A stretch of DNA of 64,000 bases, taken from the NCBI GenBank assembly GCA_043758755.1, contig JAYVMW010000004.1, positions 124,001 through 188,000 of the forward strand. The letters run 5' to 3'. This stretch comes from Solimicrobium sp043758755. GTDB taxonomy: Bacteria > Pseudomonadota > Gammaproteobacteria > Burkholderiales > Burkholderiaceae_D. The position numbers and the translations under genes were made by a program. This document shows, piece by piece, positions 25,678 to 34,099 of the stretch (position 1 is its first letter; each line of letters starts with the position of its first letter). A model generated the notes under the pieces. The model saw nothing but the letters and a program-made list of their open reading frames with translations. It was not told where the DNA came from and did no database searches.

Positions 25678-26358
25678 ATGATTGAGTCTGTTGAGCAGAA
25701 AATAGTTGATGAAATAATCACGTCAAGAAAGTCGATTCGCGCATTTTTGCCCAAGCCGGTAGCAAGAGAAGATATTCAGAAAATACTTGAAATTGCTGCA
25801 TGTGCACCTTCAGGCACAAACACGCAACCATGGAAGGTCTATGTATTGACCGGCGAAGTGAAGCAACAGTTGAGTGTTGAAATTCTGCAGGCCTACAGGA
25901 ATCCGCACAATCAGCATAAAGAGGAATATCACTACTATCCGGTGCAGTGGCTGAGTCCGTATCTTGAACGCCGTCGTAAAGTTGGGTGGGACTTATATTC
26001 GTTACTGGGACTGGGCAGAGAGAATAAAGCCGGAATGCACGCTCAGCACGGTCGCAATTATGCTTTTTTTGATGCGCCAGTCGGATTTATATTCACGATT
26101 GATCGGATCATGGAAAAGGGTTCCTGGCTTGATTATGGAATGTTTTTGCAAAATATCATGCTGGCAGCCAAGGCGAGAGGGTTGGATACCTGTCCTCAGG
26201 CAGCGTTTAACCAATTTCATAAAATCATCCATCAATCGTTGAACCTGTCCGATCAGGAAATGGTGGTATGCGGTATGTCTTTGGGATATGCGGATCCCAC
26301 CAAAATCGAAAACACGTTAAAAACAGAGCGCGATACCTCGATGTTCAAGTTTCTTTAA
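25678..26358 (+). CDS. Nitroreductase family protein
   Basis: FMN-dependent NAD(P)H oxidoreductase of the nitroreductase superfamily, 226 residues from ATG 25678 (GAGG is 8 nt upstream). The FMN-binding opening SRKSIRAFLPKPV and the PSGTNTQPWKVYV stretch are typical, as is the C-terminal VVCGMSLGYADP. The natural substrate is unknown; such enzymes reduce quinones, nitroaromatics or enones. It is divergent from the phasin gene. Confidence 0.88.
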   Translation: MIESVEQKIVDEIITSRKSIRAFLPKPVAREDIQKILEIAACAPSGTNTQPWKVYVLTGEVKQQLSVEILQAYRNPHNQHKEEYHYYPVQWLSPYLERRRKVGWDLYSLLGLGRENKAGMHAQHGRNYAFFDAPVGFIFTIDRIMEKGSWLDYGMFLQNIMLAAKARGLDTCPQAAFNQFHKIIHQSLNLSDQEMVVCGMSLGYADPTKIENTLKTERDTSMFKFL

Positions 26359-26513
26359 TGTGATCGCCAAAGTGCCGCAAATTCATGAATTAAATTGTAA
26401 GAAATATGGTTAAACTTCTTTAATTAACCAACATAACTCATTAATTATTCTTGTAAATAAACACTGGTTTGTTAAACTTACTGAGACGTAATTAATTGGT
26501 TGAGAGAATGTAG

Positions 26514-27503
26514 ATGCTGAAATTCATAACTGCAATGTGCACTGTTTTTCTGTGTTCCGGAACCGCGAATGCACAATCGTCTGCGCAATCCGGTGCTCAG
26601 GTTGCACCACCACAAGTCGCGTCTACAGGCCATAAAGTTTCCAGGAAATCGAAATCGAAAAAAAAATCTGTCAAAGTTGCCGCAATTCCGGATCGCCCCA
26701 GCCTCGGTGATATGGAGGGTCTGCAATTTACCCTTGATCCTCTGGCACTGAAATCCAATGCGGCACTGGTCATTGACCAGGAAAATTCCCAGATTCTTTT
26801 TGCAAAAAATGCCGGTGTATCGTTGCCAATTGCTTCGATCACGAAATTAATGACGAGTCTGGTTGTGCTTGAAGCCAATCAGGACATGGACGAACTGCTG
26901 GAAGTAACCAGTGCCGATATCGACACCGAAAAAGGCAGCAGTTCACGTTTAAGAATCGGCGCAAAATTGAAGCGCTCTGATATGTTGCATATCGCCTTGA
27001 TGAGCTCGGAAAATCGCGCAGCATCCAGTCTGGGACGCAACTATCCAGGAGGATTGCAGGCCTGTGTGGCGGCGATGAACGCAAAAGCCATATCACTGGG
27101 AATGATGGATACCCACTATGTTGATTCTACCGGGCTGTCCAGTCATAACGTAGCAAGTGCCCAGGATCTGGCCAAGCTGGTCAGTGCGGCCTATAGCCAG
27201 ACTTTGATCCGTCAATATTCAACCGATACAAAATATTCTGTCCATCCAGGCGGACGAGCTTTGGACTATTTCAGTTCAAACCGGCTTACATCGAATTCAG
27301 ATTGGGAAATTGGTCTGCAAAAGACCGGTTATATATCTGAAGCAGGCCGCTGTCTGGTGATGCAGGCCATGATAAAGGGGCGTGCCGTGGTGATGGTGTT
27401 TTTGGACTCTAAAGGTAAATATTCGCGCTTTGCCGATGCCGGACGAATTCGCACCTGGATGGAATCTTTCAAGCCGCAGATCAGTACCATTGCGACTCAA
27501 TAA
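26514..27503 (+). CDS. pbpG: D-alanyl-D-alanine endopeptidase (PBP7 type)
   Basis: Periplasmic penicillin-binding protein of the S11 family that cleaves peptidoglycan cross-links, 329 residues. A signal peptide ends at about residue 20 (GTANA). A Lys/Ser-rich linker follows and then the serine peptidase domain with SITK (Ser about 108), SSEN as the second motif and KTG in QKTGYISEAGR. The SLGRNYPGG stretch is characteristic of PbpG rather than of DacA/DacC, and the C-terminal membrane anchor of the carboxypeptidases is absent. It converges on the IclR gene with a 15-bp gap. Confidence 0.92.
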   Translation: MLKFITAMCTVFLCSGTANAQSSAQSGAQVAPPQVASTGHKVSRKSKSKKKSVKVAAIPDRPSLGDMEGLQFTLDPLALKSNAALVIDQENSQILFAKNAGVSLPIASITKLMTSLVVLEANQDMDELLEVTSADIDTEKGSSSRLRIGAKLKRSDMLHIALMSSENRAASSLGRNYPGGLQACVAAMNAKAISLGMMDTHYVDSTGLSSHNVASAQDLAKLVSAAYSQTLIRQYSTDTKYSVHPGGRALDYFSSNRLTSNSDWEIGLQKTGYISEAGRCLVMQAMIKGRAVVMVFLDSKGKYSRFADAGRIRTWMESFKPQISTIATQ

Positions 27504-27518
27504 TCAGTCGTGAACCGA

Positions 27519-28295
27519 TTATCCAGCCTCATGTCCAAGCGTTGTTGAAATCTGATTGGCCGTATTGATTAACGGCTCTAGCCAGTCTTCCATCAATCGA
27601 TCCGCAGGAGCAGAAATTGACAGGCCTGCGATCAGTTTGCCACTGTCATCCATAATACCTGCTGCCATGCAGCGTACTCCGAGCTCCAGTTCTTCATTAT
27701 CTCGCGCGTAGCCCAGAAGCCTCACTTGCTGCAACTCCTGCTCAAGTTTGTTCAGATCGGTAATTGAGTTTCGGTTATGACCAGCCAGTCCGGTGCGAGT
27801 AGCGTAAGCGCGAATCGCCTTTGGTTCGTCAACCGACAGAAACAGTTTGCCCGTTGAGGTCAGATGCAAGGGAGCGCGCCCGCCAATGGCTCGAACCACC
27901 TGCATGCCGGAACGTTCAGAAAAAGCACGATCGATATAGACGATTTCATCGCCCTGACGCACTGATAAATTGACTGTCTGATGGGTCTGCCGATGCAGCG
28001 AGCGCATGGCGTCAATGGCTGCTTCCCTGACGTTCAGGCGACTTTTGACGATGTTGCCCAGTTCCAGAAGGCGCATGCCCAGTCGGTAAGTACCTGGCTC
28101 GGAGCGATCAACGAACCGCGTGAACACCATATCATTTAGAATGCGGTGCGCAGTGGAGGGATGAAGGCCGGTTACTTTCGATAATTCTTTGAGACTGACT
28201 GGATCGGGGTATTTAGCCAGAGCATCTAACAACGACATCATTCTCTCGATGACCTGAATCGATGTTTTGGTCGCAGAAGTATCACTTGGGTTCAT
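27519..28295 (-). CDS. IclR family transcriptional regulator
   Basis: A 258-residue regulator with an N-terminal winged helix-turn-helix (SLKELSKVTGLHPSTAHRILNDM, about residues 36-58) and the C-terminal IclR effector domain (DEIVYIDRAFSERSGMQV and LGVRCMAAGIMDDSGKLIAGLSISAP). Such proteins usually sense aromatic or short-chain organic acids and control catabolic genes, but no catabolic operon is adjacent, so its targets are unknown. It is divergent from dgkA. Confidence 0.92.
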   Translation of the reverse strand: MNPSDTSATKTSIQVIERMMSLLDALAKYPDPVSLKELSKVTGLHPSTAHRILNDMVFTRFVDRSEPGTYRLGMRLLELGNIVKSRLNVREAAIDAMRSLHRQTHQTVNLSVRQGDEIVYIDRAFSERSGMQVVRAIGGRAPLHLTSTGKLFLSVDEPKAIRAYATRTGLAGHNRNSITDLNKLEQELQQVRLLGYARDNEELELGVRCMAAGIMDDSGKLIAGLSISAPADRLMEDWLEPLINTANQISTTLGHEAG

Positions 28296-28473
28296 TTTGC
28301 TTTTATCGGTTGTTGCAGTGCGGAATACATTTTATCTCGCAATGTGAAAAATAGGGGCGGAAAAACTTAAAACCTGACAAAATTGCGCAAGCATGCTGTC
28401 AGTGTGTCACTTTCCTGTCTCTTTTCCACCTTACCATGCAACCTGTTTAACGCCACTCACGAAAGAACTTTGT

Positions 28474-28875
28474 ATGCCTGAGCAAAACCCTCCGCAGGAG
28501 ATCAGTGAATTTAAAAGTAAAAGCGGATTGAAGCGCATTTTTAGTGCATTTTCTTATTCTCTGGATGGATTTAAAGCGGCCTGGAAACTTGAGCAATCGT
28601 TCCGCCAGGAATTGGTACTGGTGATTTTCGGCGTTATTGTGGCGTTAATACTACCCGTGTCGATCTATCAAAAATTAATGCTGATTGTAGTTCTGTTATT
28701 GATTTTGATTGTGGAGTTAATTAATTCAGCCATCGAAGCCGTGGTTGACCGGGTTTCACTGGAGCGGCATAACCTGTCAAAAAACGCCAAGGACTTTGGC
28801 AGTGCTGCCGTTTTATTGACATTCATTATTGCCGTGGCGACCTGGGTTGTGGTTTTGCACGAGCGCTTTTGCTGA
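28474..28875 (+). CDS. dgkA: Diacylglycerol kinase DgkA
   Basis: Small integral-membrane kinase that phosphorylates diacylglycerol to phosphatidate, recycling the lipid left by periplasmic glucan synthesis. The protein has 133 residues from ATG 28474. Three membrane helices follow a charged N-terminal tail. The active-site stretch ELINSAIEAVVDRVSLERHN with the conserved Glu and Asn residues is present, then the third helix. Preceded by GAAAGAAC. It converges on the ygiQ gene with only 4 bp between stops. Confidence 0.93.
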   Translation: MPEQNPPQEISEFKSKSGLKRIFSAFSYSLDGFKAAWKLEQSFRQELVLVIFGVIVALILPVSIYQKLMLIVVLLLILIVELINSAIEAVVDRVSLERHNLSKNAKDFGSAAVLLTFIIAVATWVVVLHERFC

Positions 28876-28879
28876 AACC

Positions 28880-31153
28880 TTATTTTCCACCCGGCTTACT
28901 TGCGTTGCGACGCGGCGACAACTGTGCAGCAATCGGTTTGCGAGTTGACGCACTGAGCGCGCCGGGTTTTCTGGCGTTTACTTTTGCTTTTTCACCCTTC
29001 TGAGTTTTTCCGGTGCACATTACCTGCGGTTTTTGATGGCGTTTTACGGCCGCCAGTTTAACCGCCAGTGGTGAATGTTCAGAAGGCACCAGATGTTTGT
29101 CGCCGCTGCCGATCAGATCGCGTCGTCCCATCCTTACCAGCGCTTCACGGATGATGGGCCAGTTGTCCTGATCGTGGTAACGCAATAAGGCCTTGTGCAA
29201 ACGACGTACCCGACCCGTGCGTACCGTTTCGACCGCTTCCGAATCTTCCGTGACCTTTTTTAATGGATTTTTGCGGCTGTGGTACATCGCCGTGGCCAAG
29301 GCCATAGGTGTAGGCATGAATGTCTGAACCTGATCAAGCTTGAAATTGTTTTTCTTCAGCCACAGCGCCAGATTCAGCATGTCGTCATCCGTGGTGCCAG
29401 GATGGGCGGCAATAAAATACGGGATCAGATATTGCTGCTTGCCGGCCTCTTTGGAAAACCGGTCGAACATGGCTTTAAATTCATCATAGGCTCCCATGCC
29501 CGGTTTCATCATTTTCGACAGCGGTCCGGCTTCTGAATGTTCAGGTGCGATCTTCAATAAGCCGCCAACGTGATGGGTCACCAGTTCTTTGACATATTCA
29601 GGTGATTTCACGGCAAGGTCATAACGCAAACCGGAACTGATCAATATTTTTTTGACGCCAGGAATGGCACGTGCCTTGCGATACAGCGAAATCAATTTGC
29701 TGTGATCGGTACCCAGATTGCTGCAGATCGTCGGGTAAACGCAAGACAGGCGCCGGCACGTTTCTTCAATGCTTTTTTCCTTGCAGGCCAGTCGGTACAT
29801 ATTTGCGGTCGGTCCGCCCAGATCGGAAATGACACCGGTAAAGCCTTTGACTTTATCGCGGATTTCTTCGATTTCTTTCAGGATGGATGGTTCCGAACGG
29901 CTTTGGATAATGCGACCTTCGTGCTCAGTGATTGAGCAGAAGGTGCAGCCACCAAAACAGCCGCGCATGATATTGACCGAAAACCGGATCATGTCCCAGG
30001 CCGGAATTTTCGCATTGCCGTAGCTGGGATGAGGAGCGCGTGCATACGCCATGTCATACACTCCGTCCATTTCATCCATTGCCAGTGGCAGTGGCGGCGG
30101 ATTCATCCAGACATCGCGGTTGCCGTGTGCCTGCACCAGCGCCCTGGCGTTGCCTGGGTTGGAGTCAAGGTGGAACACCCGGGACGCATGGGCGTACATC
30201 ACAGGATCATCTTTGACGACATCATACGATGGCAGTCGCAATACAGTTTTTTCGCGTTGGGCAATGCTGTTGGCCAGCCGTTCTTCGCGGCTGACGAATT
30301 TGATGGGTTTGACCGTTGCAGCGTCGAGTTCGGCGGAACTGGCCGCATCGGCAGAACTGGTTGCACAGGTGCTTTCTGCTTCGACACCGGTCATCAGATA
30401 CGGATCAACATGCCGTTCGATTTTACCCGGCGCATCCACTTTGATTGAATTGACTTCAATCCAGTCGGGAGCGGGCTTCCAGCCTTCGGCAACCATAAAG
30501 GCGCTGCCGCGCAGATCGCGGATGGTATTGATTTTTTCTCCGGATGCCATGCGATGTGTCAGTGCCAGCAGCGCGCGTTCGGCATTGCCAAATAACAGAA
30601 TGTCAGCTTTACAGTCCAGCAGGATGGACCGTCTGACGGTATCCGACCAGTAGTCATAATGCGCAATCCGACGCAGACTGGCTTCAATACTGCCTGCCAC
30701 AACTGCAACGCCGGGATATGCTTCGCGCACTTTCTGACCGTACACCATAACGGCACGATCGGGACGTTTGCCGGCTTCGCCATTGGGTGTGTAGGCGTCA
30801 TCGGACCGGATCTTGCGATCAGCGGTAAATCGATTCACCATCGAATCCATATTTCCTGCCGTGATACCGAAATAGAGATTGGGTTTGCCCAGAGCCTGAA
30901 AATCATTGACGCTGCGCCAGTCGGGCTGACTGATGATGCCAACTCTGAACCCGTGTGATTCCAGCAAGCGGCCGATCAGGGCCATGCCAAAACTGGGATG
31001 ATCTATGTAGGCATCACCCGTTACCAGAATGACGTCGCAGCTGTCCCACCCCAATGCATCCATTTCAGCGCGTGACATCGGCAGGAAAGGAGCCGGTTTG
31101 GCCGCTTTCTCGCGATAGGACGGATAGGAAAATAAATTTTTAGGTGCATTCAT
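28880..31153 (-). CDS. ygiQ: YgiQ family radical SAM protein
   Basis: Large radical S-adenosylmethionine protein of 757 residues; its reaction is unknown. The [4Fe-4S] cluster motif C-x-x-x-C-x-x-C is in RGCFGGCTFCSI (Cys 399, 403, 406). The N-terminal region (PMSRAEMDALGWDSCDVILVTGDAYIDHPSFG) is the B12-binding-like domain typical of YgiQ, and the C-terminal part carries the DUF3362-type stretch YHSRKNPLKKV and a basic tail. It is close to the family's usual length. An A/S/T-rich insertion near residues 260-285 (SADAASSAELDAATV) is a local oddity. Monocistronic. Confidence 0.93.
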   Translation of the reverse strand: MNAPKNLFSYPSYREKAAKPAPFLPMSRAEMDALGWDSCDVILVTGDAYIDHPSFGMALIGRLLESHGFRVGIISQPDWRSVNDFQALGKPNLYFGITAGNMDSMVNRFTADRKIRSDDAYTPNGEAGKRPDRAVMVYGQKVREAYPGVAVVAGSIEASLRRIAHYDYWSDTVRRSILLDCKADILLFGNAERALLALTHRMASGEKINTIRDLRGSAFMVAEGWKPAPDWIEVNSIKVDAPGKIERHVDPYLMTGVEAESTCATSSADAASSAELDAATVKPIKFVSREERLANSIAQREKTVLRLPSYDVVKDDPVMYAHASRVFHLDSNPGNARALVQAHGNRDVWMNPPPLPLAMDEMDGVYDMAYARAPHPSYGNAKIPAWDMIRFSVNIMRGCFGGCTFCSITEHEGRIIQSRSEPSILKEIEEIRDKVKGFTGVISDLGGPTANMYRLACKEKSIEETCRRLSCVYPTICSNLGTDHSKLISLYRKARAIPGVKKILISSGLRYDLAVKSPEYVKELVTHHVGGLLKIAPEHSEAGPLSKMMKPGMGAYDEFKAMFDRFSKEAGKQQYLIPYFIAAHPGTTDDDMLNLALWLKKNNFKLDQVQTFMPTPMALATAMYHSRKNPLKKVTEDSEAVETVRTGRVRRLHKALLRYHDQDNWPIIREALVRMGRRDLIGSGDKHLVPSEHSPLAVKLAAVKRHQKPQVMCTGKTQKGEKAKVNARKPGALSASTRKPIAAQLSPRRNASKPGGK

Positions 31154-31268
31154 GACTGGGGAGTGCTGCAGACGGACATTGCTTTCTGCAGGGTACGGTG
31201 ATTTGGTGAGGCGCTAGTATACGCTGAATCAAGTTGCTGCGTATTAAGGCAGTGATTGTGTTAAAAAG

Positions 31269-31883
31269 TCAAGCTGCCACACTCATCATCCGCTCCACAT
31301 AGCGCGCAATCAGATCGATTTCCAGATTGACCGGCAAGCCGGCTTTTAAATGTTTGAGAGTCGTTACTTCCAGGGTATGCGGTATCAGATTGATGGAAAA
31401 TTCACAACGATCCGCGAAATCCGCGACCTTGTTTACCGTGAGCGAAACGCCATTGACGACGATGGAACCTTTGTAGGCAAGGTATTTGGCTAACTGTCGA
31501 GGTGCCGCAATGACCAGTTCGAAGGATTCGTTGACCGGTTCAAATTTAACCACAGTACCAAGTCCATCAACGTGTCCGGAAACCAGATGCCCACCGATCC
31601 GGTCGGCAAGGGTCAGAGCCTTTTCCAGGTTGACCGGCCCGGGTCGGTCAAGCCCGGCGGTCAGGCTCAGACTTTCGCGCGAAATATCGACACAGAATTG
31701 CTGAGCCTGTTTGCTCACGACGGTCATGCAGGCACCGTTGATTGCGATTGAGTCACCAAGCCCCAAATCCTGCAGCGCCAGTGCACCGGCATCAATGGTG
31801 AGTTTTAATCCGGCTTCGGCTCCACTTGCCAGGGGCGCGGTTGCAACGATCGTTCCGACTGCGGCGACAATACCAGTAAACAT
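31269..31883 (-). CDS. ribE: Riboflavin synthase, alpha subunit
   Basis: Catalyses dismutation of two 6,7-dimethyl-8-ribityllumazine molecules to riboflavin. The protein has 204 residues and two similar lumazine-binding halves. The family start MFTGIVAAVGTI is exact; GDSIAINGACMTV is in the first half and GSIVVNGVSLTVNKV in the second. It lies 33 bp downstream of ribD and is probably in the same transcript. The lumazine synthase gene (ribH) is not in the window. Confidence 0.96.
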   Translation of the reverse strand: MFTGIVAAVGTIVATAPLASGAEAGLKLTIDAGALALQDLGLGDSIAINGACMTVVSKQAQQFCVDISRESLSLTAGLDRPGPVNLEKALTLADRIGGHLVSGHVDGLGTVVKFEPVNESFELVIAAPRQLAKYLAYKGSIVVNGVSLTVNKVADFADRCEFSINLIPHTLEVTTLKHLKAGLPVNLEIDLIARYVERMMSVAA

Positions 31884-31916
31884 GATGGTGGTCCTTACAA
31901 ATTTTAAAATTAAGAA

Positions 31917-33029
31917 TCAGGAATGAAAGCGCGCCAGGATCCGAACGTCGTCACCAATTTGCTGAACCTGATGAAAGCGCAGCCGATGCCGTTGGTTCAG
32001 ATTATCCAGCGCCGGCAGGTCGAACATGTTGCGCGCGTCGCCCAGCAAACTCGGCGCCAGATACAGCAGCAACTCATCGACACAATTTTCCTGAATTAAC
32101 GAGCCATTCAATTTGGACCCGGCTTCAATGTGCAACTCGTTGATTTCGCGCCGTCCCAGTTCGAGCATCAACTGCGGCAAATCGACTTTGCCATATGCAT
32201 TGGGCAGATAGAGCAATTCTGCACCGGCTGCAATGAGTCTGGTCTGATGTTCTGGTTTTTGTGCCGCATGGACTATCAAAACGCCACCGGAACTCGGGTT
32301 ATGCAAAGCCTTTGCGGCAGTGGGTGTTTGCAGTTTGCTGTCGATGATAATGCGCAAAGGTTGTCTGGTTACCGGAATGGCACGCACCGTCATTTGCGGA
32401 TCATCTTCGAGCAGGGTGCCAATGCCGGTCAAAATGGCACAGGCCCGAGCGCGCCAGTGATGGCCGTCAGCGCGCGCAGCCGCGCTGGTAATCCACTGAC
32501 TTTGATTATTATGCAGCGCAGTTTTTCCATCCAGACTCGCAGCAGTTTTCATTCGCACCCAGGGTTTGCCAGTTCGCATGCGCGTAAAAAAGCCAATATT
32601 CATTTCATAAGCAGCGTCTTCAAGTACCGGATAGGCCACATCCATGCCTGCCGCTCCGAGTTGCGCCAATCCTTTGCCTGCCACCTGCGGGTTGGGATCA
32701 GCCATGGCAGCGACAACCCGTGCCAATCCGGCTTTGATCAGGGCGTCCGAGCACGGAGGGGTGCGACCATAATGGCTGCAAGGCTCCAAAGTAACGTAAA
32801 CGGTAGCGCCACGGACATCATTGCCGCGGTTTTTTGCATCCAGCAAAGCCTGAATTTCCGCGTGCGCATAACCGGCCGGTTGGGTAAAGCCGGCACCAAT
32901 GACAGTCTGATCTTTAACAATGACACAGCCAACACGCGGATTTGGCATGGTGGTATATAACCCTTTTTCAGCCCATTCCAGTGCATATTGCATCGCTTGC
33001 TGATCGGTTGTAATTTTCACGGCTGACAT
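31917..33029 (-). CDS. ribD: Bifunctional riboflavin deaminase/reductase RibD
   Basis: Carries out the second and third steps of riboflavin synthesis. The N-terminal pyrimidine deaminase domain holds the zinc motif HAEIQAL and PCSHYGRTPPCSDALI. The C-terminal reductase domain (from about residue 150) shows PWVRMKTAASLDGKTAL, RAPSLLGD-like LAPSLLGDARNMF and the NADPH region EAGSKLNGSLI. The 370-residue length is normal. It lies 78 bp downstream of the fimT-type gene of the minor pilin operon, in the same direction, so read-through from the pil operon is possible. Confidence 0.96.
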   Translation of the reverse strand: MSAVKITTDQQAMQYALEWAEKGLYTTMPNPRVGCVIVKDQTVIGAGFTQPAGYAHAEIQALLDAKNRGNDVRGATVYVTLEPCSHYGRTPPCSDALIKAGLARVVAAMADPNPQVAGKGLAQLGAAGMDVAYPVLEDAAYEMNIGFFTRMRTGKPWVRMKTAASLDGKTALHNNQSQWITSAAARADGHHWRARACAILTGIGTLLEDDPQMTVRAIPVTRQPLRIIIDSKLQTPTAAKALHNPSSGGVLIVHAAQKPEHQTRLIAAGAELLYLPNAYGKVDLPQLMLELGRREINELHIEAGSKLNGSLIQENCVDELLLYLAPSLLGDARNMFDLPALDNLNQRHRLRFHQVQQIGDDVRILARFHS

Positions 33030-33107
33030 TGTTATTGGTGAGGATGGGGGATTTTACCGTAAAGGCTGATAAATGGGCAGTAGTGCAGATGGATAGTGTT
33101 GAGCTGA

Positions 33108-33632
33108 TTAATCCGATGAAGCTGAATCACAATATTTATCCTGAGATGGATTGCATATTCGGGTTCGTCCGATAAAATTCACAATGATTATCCGCGAGTG
33201 TGCGCCAAGCGAAAGCTTGATATGACCAGATTGTGGCGCGGCAGTGCTGCTATGGGCTCCCACGCTGTGCCCTGTCCCGTTATAGGCGACATGCTGTAAC
33301 CCATCACCGAATCTGGCGTCGATTTTAAAATCGGCCTGCAGAGCTTCATGCGCCATGATCTGTTGATTATCGGAGGCCGAAATGCGCCAACCGTTTTTCC
33401 AGTCGTTATTCAGTGCGATCAGATCGACAATGTCATTGCGGCTGACAGCTTCAGTTCTGGTCAACACAATTGCATTGTGAAGTTCATTGACCGCACTTGA
33501 TAATCTGACCTGCTGGATAAAACTGGCAAAGTCTGGAGCTGCCAGACTGATCGTGATGATCAATACGCTCAGCGCAATGACTATTTCGCTCAGGGTAACG
33601 CCACGCTGGAAGGTTGGGTTGCTGGAGTTCAT
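33108..33632 (-). CDS. fimT: Minor pilin / pseudopilin of the GspH-FimT family
   Basis: A class III prepilin of 174 residues from ATG 33632. The prepilin peptidase site is in QRGVTLSEIVIALSV: cleavage after Gly, with Glu at position 5 of the mature protein, then the hydrophobic helix. The C-terminal GspH-type globular domain holds LTRTEAVSRNDIV and ends with a Cys pair (RICNPSQDKYC). It starts 4 nt after the pilE stop. In Pseudomonas the FimU/FimT gene leads the operon; here it is last. Confidence 0.85.
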   Translation of the reverse strand: MNSSNPTFQRGVTLSEIVIALSVLIITISLAAPDFASFIQQVRLSSAVNELHNAIVLTRTEAVSRNDIVDLIALNNDWKNGWRISASDNQQIMAHEALQADFKIDARFGDGLQHVAYNGTGHSVGAHSSTAAPQSGHIKLSLGAHSRIIIVNFIGRTRICNPSQDKYCDSASSD

Positions 33633-33636
33633 GGGT

Positions 33637-34098
33637 TCACCAGCAGGAAGCATTGGGTTGGGTTGCGACCGAGTAGGTTTTGTTGCCGGCACTGTCGAGC
33701 ATCAGGTTGCCGCACAATGGATCGGCGCTATTGCGCACGTTAGCCGTACCCGGGGTGGCCGTGAGCAAGACACATTCACGCAGTGATTTATCGGGGCAGC
33801 GTTCGGCCTGAATCTCATAATAGCTACTCGTGCCAGCATCACCTGACCACCATTTAAATGGAGAATCAGGGGTGCTGCTGTCAAAGGCAAAATACGTATT
33901 GTGCAGTGTGTAATAGCGCTCTTGCTGCAGCAGGGTTGCATGGAGCGCGGATCGGGCTTCGGCACGCCGACTTTGCATGATGATATGCTGGTAGGACGGA
34001 ATTGCCAGCAAGGTCAGTATCACAACGATGATCATGACAATCATCAATTCTGTGAATGAGTACCCGTGCTGACTCAGGCCTTGCGACGACAATTTCAT
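33637..34098 (-). CDS. pilE: Type IV minor pilin PilE
   Basis: Minor pilin of 153 residues that joins the pilus-tip initiation complex. The prepilin site is GYSFTELMIVMIIVVILTLL, with Gly at -1 and Glu at +5. The globular domain has the PilE-type stretch SRRAEARSALHATLLQQERYYTLHNTY and a C-terminal disulfide candidate (LCGNLMLD to the terminal CW). It follows pilY1 with a single intervening base, so translation is coupled. Confidence 0.9.
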   Translation of the reverse strand: MKLSSQGLSQHGYSFTELMIVMIIVVILTLLAIPSYQHIIMQSRRAEARSALHATLLQQERYYTLHNTYFAFDSSTPDSPFKWWSGDAGTSSYYEIQAERCPDKSLRECVLLTATPGTANVRNSADPLCGNLMLDSAGNKTYSVATQPNASCW

Positions 34099-34099
34099 T